A stretch of 63,097 nt of DNA, from contig JAPPOI010000431.1 in NCBI GenBank assembly GCA_028818055.1, positions 1 through 63,097 on the forward strand, written 5' to 3'. Positions 1 to 9,008 of this stretch are shown here, one piece after another. Both the position numbers and the translations under genes were made by a program. The notes below the pieces were generated by a model. It was not told where the DNA came from. It saw only the letters and a program-made list of their open reading frames with translations, and searched no databases. Source of the stretch: Boseongicola sp. Its GTDB lineage: Bacteria; Pseudomonadota; Alphaproteobacteria; Rhodobacterales; Rhodobacteraceae. Within the stretch, counting starts at the first letter, position 1. The number at the start of each line of letters is the position of its first letter.

Positions 1-1617
1 CCGTCACTCCCCTATGCACTTCTTGCTGGCCTGCCGCCAGAAGTTGGGCTTTATGCGTCGATCGCGCCTTTGGTCATCTATGCGGTTTTCGGTACCTCGA
101 TGACCTTAGCTGTCGGGCCCGTCGCTGTGGCGTCTTTGATGACAGCGTCAGCGGTCGGTGAGCTTATGGCTCGGGGTACGCCAGAGTATCTTGGTGCGGC
201 AATCATTCTTGCGCTGATATCGGGACTGGTTCTGATTGCGATGGGTCTGGCGCGATTAGGGTTCCTCGCCAATTTTCTGAGTCATCCCGTCATTTCCGGC
301 TTCATCACGGCCAGCGCACTGATCATCGCAGTTGGTCAGCTCAAGCACGTACTTGGGTTTGAGATTGAAGGACACAATCTGGTTGAGCAACTGGCCAGCA
401 TTGCTGCGGGGCTTTCTGCGACGAACGTCGCGACATTTGCAATCGGCGCAACCACTGCGATCTTTTTGTTTTGGTCTCGGCGGGCCGTAGCGCCTTTACT
501 TGTCTCAGCGGGTCTGTCCAATTCACTTGCAGGTAGCATATCAAAGGCGGCGCCTGTCTTGGCAGTCATCGCGACGACGCTTTCGGTCTATCTGCTTGAA
601 CTTCAATCAGAAGGAGTTGCCATTGTCGGAGATGTCCCTCGTGGCCTGCCAAAACCCTCGCTTCCAGAGCTGAATCTCGAGCTTTGGGGGACGTTGTTCC
701 TTCCGGCACTTATGATTGGTGTGGTTGGATATGTGGAAACGATATCGGTTGCCCAAACTCTGGCTGCCAAGCGACGCGAACGCATCGATCCGGATCAGGA
801 ATTGGTTGCGCTGGGCGCAGCAAACATCGGCGCAGCTGTCTCGGGTGGCTTTCCTGTAACTGGGGGCTTCTCCCGATCTGTTGTCAACTTCGACGCGGGC
901 GCTCGGACACCAGCGGCGGGAGCCTTCACAGCAATAGGAATTGCCCTGGCAACTGTCTTCTTAACTCCGTTCTTGTTTTTCCTTCCCAAGGCCACGCTTG
1001 CTGCGACAATCATTGTAGCTGTCATCTCGCTTGTCGATTTAGATGCGATCAGACGAACATGGGCTTACTCGAAGAGCGACTTCGCCGCGATGCAGGGTAC
1101 AATCTTCGGAACGCTCATTTTCGGGGTCGAGATCGGCATTGCGATTGGAGTTCTATCTTCACTCGCCCTCTATCTAAAAAGAACCTCGCGCCCCCACTTT
1201 GCAATCGTTGGACGGGTTCCAGGAACCGAGCACTATCGCAACATCCAACGACATGAAGTTGAAACAACACCGGGCGTGCTATCAGTCCGAATTGACGAGA
1301 GCCTCTACTTTCCAAACGCCCGCTTTCTTGAAGACGTAATCAATGATGCAGTTTCACTGCAGTCAGAAATTCACGACGTCGTTCTGGTGTGCTCAGCCAT
1401 CAATTTTATCGACGCATCCGCGTTAGAGAGCCTTGAGCAAATCAATCACCGGCTGAAAGATGCGGGCTTGAAACTGCACTTAAGCGAAGTAAAGGGACCT
1501 GTTCTGGATCGCCTGATGAAGTCAGACTTTCTCGACGCCCTGTCCGGTAAAGTATTCCTAAGTCACTTTGCAGCCGAGCAAGCGCTAAAATCGGTTCAGC
1601 CAGTGGCTGCGGAGTAA
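1..1617 (+). CDS. SulP-family anion permease with C-terminal STAS domain (5' truncated)
   Basis: Inner-membrane anion transporter of the SulP (SLC26) family, probably moving sulfate, bicarbonate or another small anion; the substrate cannot be read from sequence. The reading frame is open from the first base of the window, and visible codons 4-20 hold the SulP signature PYALLAGLPPEVGLYAS, so the gene starts upstream and the ATG at 70 is internal. Many hydrophobic segments follow to about visible codon 395. From about codon 420 to 525 there is a STAS domain (ESLYFPNARFLEDVI, then INFIDASALESLEQI), the cytoplasmic regulatory module of this family. The gene is convergent with the VOC gene at 1661. 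Family assignment is firm; substrate is not. Confidence 0.93.
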   Translation, partial: PSLPYALLAGLPPEVGLYASIAPLVIYAVFGTSMTLAVGPVAVASLMTASAVGELMARGTPEYLGAAIILALISGLVLIAMGLARLGFLANFLSHPVISGFITASALIIAVGQLKHVLGFEIEGHNLVEQLASIAAGLSATNVATFAIGATTAIFLFWSRRAVAPLLVSAGLSNSLAGSISKAAPVLAVIATTLSVYLLELQSEGVAIVGDVPRGLPKPSLPELNLELWGTLFLPALMIGVVGYVETISVAQTLAAKRRERIDPDQELVALGAANIGAAVSGGFPVTGGFSRSVVNFDAGARTPAAGAFTAIGIALATVFLTPFLFFLPKATLAATIIVAVISLVDLDAIRRTWAYSKSDFAAMQGTIFGTLIFGVEIGIAIGVLSSLALYLKRTSRPHFAIVGRVPGTEHYRNIQRHEVETTPGVLSVRIDESLYFPNARFLEDVINDAVSLQSEIHDVVLVCSAINFIDASALESLEQINHRLKDAGLKLHLSEVKGPVLDRLMKSDFLDALSGKVFLSHFAAEQALKSVQPVAAE

Positions 1618-1660
1618 TTCGGATTGGGTGGACAGCAAAGGGCGGTCGATAAAACAAGCG

Positions 1661-2017
1661 CTAAGCAGAAAAGCAAATCTTGTTTCCGTCCAGATCCCGG
1701 ACGTACGCCGAATATCGTGGGCCCCTTTGGCCAGGGTCACCTTCATTTGAACCACCAAGCTCAATTGCCAGCGCATGGAGCCTGTTAACTTCTTCAGACG
1801 ACCCCAGAGAAAAGCCAACCATCATTCCATTGCCTACGCTTGCTGGATTTTCGTCAAACGGTACGGCTGTCGCAAACGCGAAATCGTTGCCCAACCAGTA
1901 CGTCATTCTCTCGGATGGTGTGACGCTGTGAAGATCAGCCTTTGCAAAGAGTGCGTCATAAAACTTTGTCGCAGATATCATGTCGTTTGTTCCGACGACG
2001 AAATAGTTCATTCTCAT
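1661..2017 (-). CDS. VOC-family (glyoxalase/PhnB-like) protein
   Basis: Small single-domain vicinal-oxygen-chelate protein of 118 residues. It has the N-terminal beta-alpha pattern NYFVVGTNDMISATKFYDAL and the C-terminal YVRDLDGNKICFSA typical of glyoxalase/bleomycin-resistance proteins. The frame is open a further 12 codons upstream, but I start at 2017 because the ATG there (MRMNYF) has a good ribosome-binding sequence GGAGCG 6 bases ahead. VOC proteins bind a metal and act on small electrophiles or catechols, or merely bind drugs; no substrate can be assigned. It is divergent from a WYL regulator at 2125, with a 20-bp inverted repeat between, so the regulator probably controls it. Confidence 0.85.
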   Translation of the reverse strand: MRMNYFVVGTNDMISATKFYDALFAKADLHSVTPSERMTYWLGNDFAFATAVPFDENPASVGNGMMVGFSLGSSEEVNRLHALAIELGGSNEGDPGQRGPRYSAYVRDLDGNKICFSA

Positions 2018-2083
2018 AACTTTCGCTCCATTGTTTGGACGCGGGCTAACCAACAGGGAATCACGCGATGCCTGATTGTTGTC

Positions 2084-2103
2084 GTCATATTTGAAAATAT
2101 GAC
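2084..2103. promoter_or_regulatory. Operator-like inverted repeat between VOC and WYL genes
   Basis: The sequence GTCATATTTGAAAATATGAC has two perfect 9-bp arms around a 2-bp centre. It lies 66 bp from the VOC start and 21 bp from the WYL-regulator start. The half-site CATATTTGA occurs again in direct orientation at 2113-2121. The placement between a divergent regulator and its likely target suggests that it is the binding site of the WYL protein (inference). Confidence 0.6.
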
Positions 2104-2124
2104 ATTTAATGGCATATTTGATTC

Positions 2125-2859
2125 ATGGCTGGAACAAATGCGAATGGACGGTTGCGACGGATGGAACTGCTTGCCGTTCAGCTGAAGCAAGACGAGCATT
2201 GCACCATTCAGGATCTTGCCGATCAACACGACGTAAGCGTGAGGACGATCGCGCGAGATATTTCGCTCATGCGAGAGCAAGGCATGCAGATCGACTCGGA
2301 TCGTGGACGCGGAGGGGGAGTACGGCTCAATCGCAATTGGGGCGTTGGGCGCGTGAACCTTGCCTATTCAGAGGCAGTCGATCTTCTCATCAGCATCGCG
2401 GTTGCCGAACAGATGAATTCGCCGATGTTTCTGGCAAGTCTCACCTCAGTCAAGCGCCAGCTGGTGGCATCCTTTTCGCCTGAAAAGCGCACCAGGGTGA
2501 ACCAGCTAAAGTCCCGGATTTTGATTGGCGTTACTGCTTCAACGTTCGTTCAGGCGGGGGTCAGCGCACCGCCAAAGCAAGTTGTTCGCGCACTTCACCA
2601 AGCCTTCGTCAACCGTGAGACGCTCGAGATACGGTACAAGCGCGAGGACGGTGAAATTTCCGAACGGGAAATTGAACCGCATTATTTGCTGTTAAAGTAC
2701 CCAGTTTGGTACGTCGTGGCGTTAGACCGACTGCGCAAAGGGCCCCGAACGTTTCGATGCGACCGAATTCAGAAGGCAGTGGCTACGGGGGACCAGTTCA
2801 AACTGCGTTCAAAAGAATCATTCCGATCTTCGCTGGCCGAAGACGATCTTGTTGTTTAG
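2125..2859 (+). CDS. HTH/WYL-domain (YafY-type) transcriptional regulator
   Basis: DNA-binding regulator of 244 residues. Residues about 10-65 form a DeoR/HTH_11-type winged helix (recognition region DLADQHDVSVRTIARDISLM). Residues about 150-230 hold the WYL ligand-sensing domain, with the core VWYVVALDRL. Family members are usually repressors or activators of a divergent neighbour and respond to a small molecule or nucleic-acid ligand. Here the divergent neighbour is a VOC protein, and a near-perfect palindrome sits immediately upstream, so autoregulation and control of the VOC gene are likely. The YafY plus VOC pairing is a common genomic arrangement. The ligand is unknown. Confidence 0.88.
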   Translation: MAGTNANGRLRRMELLAVQLKQDEHCTIQDLADQHDVSVRTIARDISLMREQGMQIDSDRGRGGGVRLNRNWGVGRVNLAYSEAVDLLISIAVAEQMNSPMFLASLTSVKRQLVASFSPEKRTRVNQLKSRILIGVTASTFVQAGVSAPPKQVVRALHQAFVNRETLEIRYKREDGEISEREIEPHYLLLKYPVWYVVALDRLRKGPRTFRCDRIQKAVATGDQFKLRSKESFRSSLAEDDLVV

Positions 2860-3078
2860 TCTTTCAGCCAGAAAAATTCCAAATAATCCGAGTGCCTTAC
2901 CCCAAATACGGTTCTTGGCCTTGAACTGACGCCACGTCACAACGGAATTGATGAAAAATTAATCTTCAGTTCACCTAATGTACCATAAGCAATGCTTAAC
3001 ACATGTAAAAACTATGGGATGACGTGTGTTTCGCTGGGCATTTCGCCCGGAAGAGTGTGAACAAGTGGTGCTGAATAA
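2860..3078. other. AT-rich gene-free stretch
   Basis: The 219 bp between the WYL gene and the small ORF at 3079 hold no convincing gene, tRNA or terminator. The stretch is visibly richer in A and T than its surroundings. If the ORF at 3079 is not real, the gene-free stretch runs to 3526 and includes the hairpin at 3379-3425. Confidence 0.5.
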
Positions 3079-3366
3079 ATGAGCGTAGTTGTAGAAATTC
3101 GTGATCCCAAATGTGAACAGACCAGCAGGCCTGATGAACGGCAAGACCTTTGGAAAGCTGCGGCCGAATTCAATCGTGGTTACCGCCTGGAACGGTATCG
3201 AAAACATCCCTGGCTGAAAACGTCCCTACCCGACAATTGTCGTATGCCCAGCCTGTGCAAGCCGATCGGGATGTGCATTTGCGAACTGCAAGATGAACTC
3301 GTGCTGAAGATCAATGAGTCTAAGGTCCAGAAAAAGGTCTACTTCTCAGAACGAGCCGCCAGTTAA
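3079..3366 (+). CDS. Small hypothetical protein (95 aa)
   Basis: I do not recognise this ORF. It encodes a hydrophilic, highly charged 95-residue protein with no signal peptide or membrane segment. Four cysteines cluster in its middle (NCRMPSLCKPIGMCIC, residues about 54-69), which could bind metal. The ATG directly follows an in-frame TAA and no clear ribosome-binding site precedes it. Against a chance ORF, the composition is protein-like and the frame is open for the whole inter-gene space. It ends 12 bases before a strong hairpin. It may be a real orphan gene or a fortuitous frame. Confidence 0.4.
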   Translation: MSVVVEIRDPKCEQTSRPDERQDLWKAAAEFNRGYRLERYRKHPWLKTSLPDNCRMPSLCKPIGMCICELQDELVLKINESKVQKKVYFSERAAS

Positions 3367-3378
3367 CGCCAACACAAA

Positions 3379-3425
3379 TTGGGGGCACATGTCATACTCA
3401 CGGAACATGGAAACTTAGCCCCCAA
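3379..3425. other. Nested stem-loop (structured element)
   Basis: A perfect 8-bp outer stem (TTGGGGGC at 3379-3386 with GCCCCCAA at 3418-3425) encloses a second stem (CATGT at 3388-3392 with ACATG at 3405-3409). It lies between the small ORF at 3079 and the ABC exporter operon at 3527. No T-run follows on either strand, so it is not a classical terminator. It could be a leader element of the ABC operon, an mRNA-stabilising structure or a small RNA. Confidence 0.5.
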
Positions 3426-3526
3426 GCACTTCTGGGCGCCGGTCGCTGCAACTATCAAGCCCGACCAAAATCGGCGCTGTTGATTTCGATCATGTTCTGC
3501 ATTTCGTGGCCATACTATGATCCGGT

Positions 3527-4255
3527 ATGGCCAACGATGCTGCAATAAGCCCCAAGCTCGCTTTTGAAGTTGAAAAGCTGACCAAAACGTACGGCGAAGG
3601 GCGATCCGCAGTGCATGCTTTGCGGGGCGCGGATCTTGAGGTCGGCGATGGTGAAATCGTCGTTCTGCTTGGGCCATCAGGAAGCGGGAAGTCCACGCTC
3701 CTTAACATTCTAGGCGGGTTGGATCGCGCAACTTCCGGCTCAGTTCTCTTCAAATCCCAAAACCTGACTGAAATGAACGACCGCGAGCTCACTCTCTATC
3801 GCAGACGCCATGTGGGTTTCGTTTTCCAGTTTTACAACTTGATGCCGAGTCTGACGGCTCGTGAGAATGTCGAACTAGTCACTGAGATTGCGGAGAACCC
3901 CATCACTGCCGAAGAGGCTCTTTCCCTTGTTGGATTAACGAAGCGGATCGATCACTTTCCCGCTCAGCTTTCGGGCGGTGAGCAACAACGTGTCGCTATC
4001 GCCCGCGCCATCGCAAAGCAGCCAGATGTTTTGTTTTGCGACGAACCGACGGGAGCGCTGGACAGCACTACCGGCAGGGCGGTTCTTCGGGTCTTGCAAG
4101 ACGTCAACGAAGCGCTGGGCACGACAGTGCTGATTATTACCCACGCTGCTGCAACGGCCGCCATGGCAGACCGCGTCATTCATTTTGCCGATGGTCAGAT
4201 TAACAAAGTGGAGTTGAACGAAGTTCGGGCCTCGGCTGAGGAGATTCACTGGTGA
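3527..4255 (+). CDS. ABC transporter ATP-binding protein (MacB/LolD type)
   Basis: Cytoplasmic ATPase subunit of a type VII (MacB/LolCDE-like) ABC system; 242 residues. Walker [10 protein letters not shown] is at 49-57, the signature [14 protein letters not shown] is near 148, and Walker B with D-loop [13 protein letters not shown] is near 172. The insertion-free LolD/MacB-type body places it with mechanotransmission exporters rather than importers, which need a binding protein. Its stop overlaps the start of the FtsX-type permease (GTGA at 4252-4255), and an HlyD-family adaptor follows, so the three proteins should form one envelope-spanning export machine. Confidence 0.93.
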   Translation: MANDAAISPKLAFEVEKLTKTYGEGRSAVHALRGADLEVGDGEIVVLLGPSGSGKSTLLNILGGLDRATSGSVLFKSQNLTEMNDRELTLYRRRHVGFVFQFYNLMPSLTARENVELVTEIAENPITAEEALSLVGLTKRIDHFPAQLSGGEQQRVAIARAIAKQPDVLFCDEPTGALDSTTGRAVLRVLQDVNEALGTTVLIITHAAATAAMADRVIHFADGQINKVELNEVRASAEEIHW

Positions 4256-6615
4256 AGCCCCTTCACGCAAAACTCATGCGCGACCTTTGGCGGATCAAAG
4301 CCCAGGCAATGGCCATTATGGTTGTCATCGGGATTGGTGTCGCTCTTCAGATCATGATGTCGGGGTTTGTGGCTTCTCTCACGCAGACACGAGACGCATA
4401 TTATGAGCGACACCAGCTTGCTGACATTTTTGCTCCAGTAGTTCGTGCGCCCAACTATGTTTTGGGGCGGCTGACCGAAATCTCCGGAATTCGAACCGTC
4501 GAGACTCGGATTTCTAGTATCGCCAGTATCAATCTGGCTGGTCAAGATTCTCCAATCTCAGCCCGATTGTTGTCACTGCCACTAAACGGGCGGCGGCATC
4601 TCAACGAGGTGAGACTGTCAGACGGCCGCTTTCCAAATGTTCAACGACCCGAAGAGGTCATGCTTCTCGAAAGCTTCGCATCCGCCCACCAAATCGTTCC
4701 CGGAGACCGCATCGAGGTCACCTTAAACGGGTCACGTCGCCAGTTCGATGTTGTCGGCACGGCGCAATCGCCAGAATTCATCTATTTTGCCGCGCCCGGC
4801 GAATTGATACCGGATGATGCGCGGTTCGCCGTGATTTGGATGGGTCGGCCCGCGCTTGCGGCCGCCATGAACCTGGAAGGCGCCTTCAACGAAGTCTTGG
4901 TGTCCCTTCTGCGAGGCGCCAACAAAAACGCTGTCCTCGATCGTCTTGACCAGGAATTAGAAAGTTTCGGAACACCAGGAGCCTTTGGTTTGGAAGACTT
5001 TTCATCCGACCGGTTCCTGAGCGAGGAAATATCCGGATTGGCGGTAACGGCAAGCACCGTGCCGCCAGTGTTCATGGCTGTTGCCGCATTCCTCTTGTAC
5101 ATCGTGACCAGTCGAATGGTGCGTTCAGAGCGTGAAGAGATTGGCCTGATCAAAGCCTTTGGCTATTCGGATACCGAAGTTGCCAGCCACTACCTTCAAT
5201 TGGTTTTGATAATTGCTGTTATGGGGGCAGCGCTGGGGTGCCTGCTTGGTGTGTCACTGGGACGAGCGATGGTCCCGATCTACACCACATACTACAAGCT
5301 GCCATTCCTGATTTTCAGACTCGAGGTCGCATCTTTTGTATCCGGGATGCTGATCAGTATTTCAGTTGCATCCTTGGGTGGATTTCTGGCGCTAAAGGGC
5401 ATCTTTCGTTTGACCCCGGCGGAGGCCATGCGGCCCCCGACACCTCCAGATTTCTCGAAATCAATCTCGTTCCAAGGAGCGTTGATACGTCGCCTAGATC
5501 AACCAACGCGGATGGTTCTACGGCGCATACTTCGCCAACCTTGGCGCATGCTTGGCGCAATCATTGGCATTTCTGCCGGAATGGCGCTCAGCCTTGCGAT
5601 GCTGATCATTTACGATGGATTTGACGAAGCCATCGATCAAACCTTCAACGTTATTGATCGATCAGATGCGACTGTCAGTTTCGTATCAAATGCCCCACAG
5701 AAGGTACTATACGAGTTGGGTCGCCTTTCCGGGGTTGAGCATGTCGAGCCTGTTCGTTTCGTACCCGTTGTCTTCCGCAACGGCGTGCGATCCTACAAAG
5801 GCACGATAACTGGGCTTGGTCCGGAACCAGTGTTGAACCGTGCGCTGGATTCCGACCTGAAACCCATCTCCTTGCCCAAAGAAGGGATCGTTCTGTCCAC
5901 TCCTCTGGCGGATATCCTGAGTGTCAGCATCGGAGACGATCTGACTCTTGAGATCAGGGAAGGTCAGCAGCCGCACGTTGTTACCCGTGTCGCCGGTATT
6001 GCCGACAGCCTGTTAGGGTCACCGGCATTTATGGACTTAACGTCTCTATCGCGGCAGATCAGAACGCCCGGGCATCTGTCCGGCGCATTCATTTCTGTTG
6101 AAGATGGTTGGCAGTCGAGTGTTTATGCCGCGCTTAAGGACATGCCAGCCGTGGCGGGGATCAGCCAAAGAACCGAAGCAGAGCGTGCGTTCCAAAAGGT
6201 GATGGACCAGGGCGCGGGCTCCGCTCGCTTCATCATGGGCTTCATGGCTTTCGCAATCACCTTCGGCATTGTTTACAACGTTGCGCGTGTTGCGCAGGAC
6301 GAAAGCGCCCGCGATCTAGCCAGCTTGCGCGTGATGGGATTCAGCCACGCCGAAGCAGTGTTTGTTCTGCTGGGTGAATTGGCCGTGGTGACATTGATTG
6401 CGATACCCATCGGTCTGTCACTGGGTACGTCGTTCTCCCATATTATTGCAGCTGGGTTCTCAACCGATCTTTATCAAATTCCGGTGGTCTTCGCGCCCAA
6501 GGCATACGGCAGCTCGATTGCAGTCGTGGTCTTTGCCACCGCCTTCTCTGGCTGGCTGGTACAGCGCGGAATTCGACGCACCGACATAACCTTGGCCCTC
6601 AAATCAAGAGAGTAA
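4252..6615 (+). CDS. FtsX-like ABC transporter permease
   Basis: Inner-membrane subunit of 787 residues with a duplicated FtsX architecture. Each half has one transmembrane segment, a large periplasmic domain and a three-helix bundle: the first half spans about 15-385, the second about 430-780. The start is GTG overlapping the ATPase stop. The length and duplicated layout match permeases usually annotated as ABC transporter permease (FtsX/LolE family) and paired with an HlyD partner. The export substrate is unknown; lipids, hydrophobic drugs or peptides are all seen in the family. The stop overlaps the next gene by one base (TAATG), so translation is probably coupled. Confidence 0.92.
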   Translation: MKPLHAKLMRDLWRIKAQAMAIMVVIGIGVALQIMMSGFVASLTQTRDAYYERHQLADIFAPVVRAPNYVLGRLTEISGIRTVETRISSIASINLAGQDSPISARLLSLPLNGRRHLNEVRLSDGRFPNVQRPEEVMLLESFASAHQIVPGDRIEVTLNGSRRQFDVVGTAQSPEFIYFAAPGELIPDDARFAVIWMGRPALAAAMNLEGAFNEVLVSLLRGANKNAVLDRLDQELESFGTPGAFGLEDFSSDRFLSEEISGLAVTASTVPPVFMAVAAFLLYIVTSRMVRSEREEIGLIKAFGYSDTEVASHYLQLVLIIAVMGAALGCLLGVSLGRAMVPIYTTYYKLPFLIFRLEVASFVSGMLISISVASLGGFLALKGIFRLTPAEAMRPPTPPDFSKSISFQGALIRRLDQPTRMVLRRILRQPWRMLGAIIGISAGMALSLAMLIIYDGFDEAIDQTFNVIDRSDATVSFVSNAPQKVLYELGRLSGVEHVEPVRFVPVVFRNGVRSYKGTITGLGPEPVLNRALDSDLKPISLPKEGIVLSTPLADILSVSIGDDLTLEIREGQQPHVVTRVAGIADSLLGSPAFMDLTSLSRQIRTPGHLSGAFISVEDGWQSSVYAALKDMPAVAGISQRTEAERAFQKVMDQGAGSARFIMGFMAFAITFGIVYNVARVAQDESARDLASLRVMGFSHAEAVFVLLGELAVVTLIAIPIGLSLGTSFSHIIAAGFSTDLYQIPVVFAPKAYGSSIAVVVFATAFSGWLVQRGIRRTDITLALKSRE

Positions 6616-7850
6616 TGCTCATGCAAAAACGGGCAAAAATTTCTAGGAACATCCTGATCGTTGCCGTCGCAGGCATCGTAGCCGCGGCGCTGATCGTCCT
6701 ATTCCTTCCGAAACCCATAAGCGTCGATTTGGGAACCGTGCGAAAAAGCGACCTTGCCGTAACAATTGTGGAGGAAGGACGCACGAGCGTTCGGGAAACC
6801 TATATCGTCTCAACCCCAGTTGCGGGCAGACTCATGCGGGTCAGATCCCATCCGGGCGACGAGGTGAAGCGCGGGGAAACTGTTGTCGCGCGAATGCTTC
6901 CCACGAACCCCGCTGTTCTGGATCGGCGCACCAGAGAACAGGCTGAGGCAGCCGTTGAAGCTGCTTCTGCCGCCGTTCGGCTTGCGAGGGCCAATCTGGA
7001 TGCAGCGCTTGCCGATGAGGAGCTTGCCAGTTCGGAACTTGAACGGACACTAGCGCTCTTCGAAAGCGGTATAGTTAGCAAGGCCGCACTTGATCGCGCT
7101 GAAAGCGCACGTCGCGCAAGCCGCGCAAGTCGCGAAACGGCTGAGGCCGCAATATCGATGAGCGAGGCTGAACTCGCCAACGCCCAAGCAAGCCTGATCA
7201 GCCGCGATGACATTGGTTTGGCCAGCGCAATTGCAGACCCAAGCGCTCAGGAAATTCCACTACTGTCTCCAATTGACGGTCGGATTTTGCAGGTGTTTCA
7301 GGAAAGCGAAACCGTGCTGCCAGCCGGCGCCCCAATAATGGAAATTGGCGATGTTACCTCTGATCTTGAAGTCAACGTCGACCTGATTTCGTCCGACGCA
7401 GTCAAAGTCTCCATTGGGGATCCTGTCATTTTGCGCGATTGGGGACAGGACAACGATTTGAATGGCAAGGTCTCCAGAATTGATCCGTTCGGTGTCACCA
7501 AAACCTCGGCTCTCGGCATTGAAGAGCAGCGGGTTCGCGTGGAAATCGAATTGAGCAGTCCCCCATCAGACCGCCCCGGCCTTGGACATGGTTATCGACT
7601 AGAGGCGGCTATCATTGTTTGGCAGGAAGCCGACGTTCTTGTCGTACCGACAAGCGCGTTGTTCCGTACCGACAACAGATGGTCGGTGTTCAAGGCCAAC
7701 AATGGAATTGTCGAGCTCACATTCGTCGACATTGGTAACAGCGACGGCTCCTTGACTGAGGTGGTCGGCGGACTTGAAGAGTCTGATCGCGTCATTCTCT
7801 ATCCATCGGCGGCTGTCGAAGATGGCATCAAGGTCGAAAGCAGGCAATAG
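6615..7850 (+). CDS. HlyD-family periplasmic adaptor (efflux) subunit
   Basis: Membrane-fusion protein of 411 residues that would link the ABC permease to the outer envelope. There is an N-terminal signal anchor at about 13-33, the split lipoyl/barrel-sandwich domain (TPVAGRLMRVRSHPGDEVKRG near 64-84, and LLSPIDGRILQVFQESETVL near 216), and an alanine- and glutamate-rich coiled-coil hairpin at about 100-200. Beta-barrel and membrane-proximal domains follow. The start ATG overlaps the permease stop; a second ATG two codons later is equally possible. No TolC-type outer-membrane partner is in the window. Confidence 0.9.
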   Translation: MLMQKRAKISRNILIVAVAGIVAAALIVLFLPKPISVDLGTVRKSDLAVTIVEEGRTSVRETYIVSTPVAGRLMRVRSHPGDEVKRGETVVARMLPTNPAVLDRRTREQAEAAVEAASAAVRLARANLDAALADEELASSELERTLALFESGIVSKAALDRAESARRASRASRETAEAAISMSEAELANAQASLISRDDIGLASAIADPSAQEIPLLSPIDGRILQVFQESETVLPAGAPIMEIGDVTSDLEVNVDLISSDAVKVSIGDPVILRDWGQDNDLNGKVSRIDPFGVTKTSALGIEEQRVRVEIELSSPPSDRPGLGHGYRLEAAIIVWQEADVLVVPTSALFRTDNRWSVFKANNGIVELTFVDIGNSDGSLTEVVGGLEESDRVILYPSAAVEDGIKVESRQ

Positions 7851-7971
7851 CCAATTCAGTTTCACCCGGCGCCCTCCTACAAACTGCCGTCATTAGACAA
7901 TTCCGCTAATGCGATTGATGCATTCTTGCGAACCTGTCACGCTTGGGAGGGTTTCAAATGTCGGTGCGAAA

Positions 7972-8958
7972 ATGTCAGACGAGAAATTGGGTGGCTGGAA
8001 CTATCTGCCTGAGGTCCCGATCAAGACCTCGCCCCTGTTCATCTGGCCTCCTAATCCAAAAGACATTGCCACATGGTTCTGGAATTCCTGGTTTCTGATA
8101 ACTGAAAAGCTGATCATCGTAGGCATTGCCATCGGTTGCTACCTTTGGCTGCAGCCACCGATAGAACAGACTAAGGATCTTGCCTTTTGGTGGGTCGCAC
8201 AGATGTACGTGCGAAATCTGTTGCTGACGTTGCTGATTGCCGGGTCTCTCCACCTTTGGTTTTATACGTACTCGGCTCAAGGAAAGACGCTTAAGTTTGA
8301 CCCACGGCCGCTCATGGTGAACGGCAAACAATTCACTTTGGGCGGGCAAGTTCGCGACAACATGTTCTGGACTTTGGGAAGTGGCGTTTTGATCTGGACC
8401 ACTTTTGAAGCAGCTTTGATCTGGGCGCTTTCGAACGGCTACATCAAGCTAATCACATTCGAAGCAAATCCGATTTGGTTCGTAGCCATCTTCTTCCTCA
8501 TACCCATCTGGGAGAGCTTTTATTTCTACGTCATTCATCGGATGCTGCACTTCCCATTGCTCTATAAGCATGTTCACAGCCTGCATCATCGCAACATCAA
8601 TGTTGGGCCCTGGTCGGGCATGTCGATGCACCCGATCGAGCAGATTATCTTCCTTGGATCGGTGTTTGTGCACATCTTGATCGGCGCACATCCGGTGCAC
8701 ATCCTGTTCCACCTTCAGTACTATTTCTTGACCGCGATCACGACCCACACGGGCTTCCAAGGCCTGTTCATCAACGACAAGAACCGGTTGGCTCTGGGCA
8801 CGTTCCATCATCAAATGCATCATCGTTACTTTGAATGTAACTATGGCAGCCTCGAAATACCTTGGGACAAGGTGTTTGGCTCGTTCCACGATGGAACAGT
8901 CGAGGCCAACGAGAAGATGCAAAAGCGTCGCAAGAGGTTAACAGGAACAGCCAGCTAA
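7972..8958 (+). CDS. Sterol desaturase / fatty acid hydroxylase superfamily protein
   Basis: Integral-membrane di-iron oxygenase of 328 residues. The histidine boxes are clear: HRMLH, then HSLHHRN, then HQMHHRYFECNYG near the C-terminus. Four or more hydrophobic segments surround them. Family members hydroxylate or desaturate sterols, carotenoids, ceramides, ornithine lipids or alkylglycerols; the substrate here is unknown. The frame extends to an ATG at 7909; I prefer 7972 (MSDEKLGG) because the sequence upstream has little protein character, although a GGGAGG at 7945-7950 lies rather far from it. The gene follows the ABC/HlyD operon by about 120 bp in the same direction, so a role in envelope-lipid modification is possible. 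Confidence 0.88.
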   Translation: MSDEKLGGWNYLPEVPIKTSPLFIWPPNPKDIATWFWNSWFLITEKLIIVGIAIGCYLWLQPPIEQTKDLAFWWVAQMYVRNLLLTLLIAGSLHLWFYTYSAQGKTLKFDPRPLMVNGKQFTLGGQVRDNMFWTLGSGVLIWTTFEAALIWALSNGYIKLITFEANPIWFVAIFFLIPIWESFYFYVIHRMLHFPLLYKHVHSLHHRNINVGPWSGMSMHPIEQIIFLGSVFVHILIGAHPVHILFHLQYYFLTAITTHTGFQGLFINDKNRLALGTFHHQMHHRYFECNYGSLEIPWDKVFGSFHDGTVEANEKMQKRRKRLTGTAS

Positions 8959-9008
8959 GTGTGAATTGGATGGCGGCCACGGCATTCGATCAACCATGGC
9001 CCTGAGAT

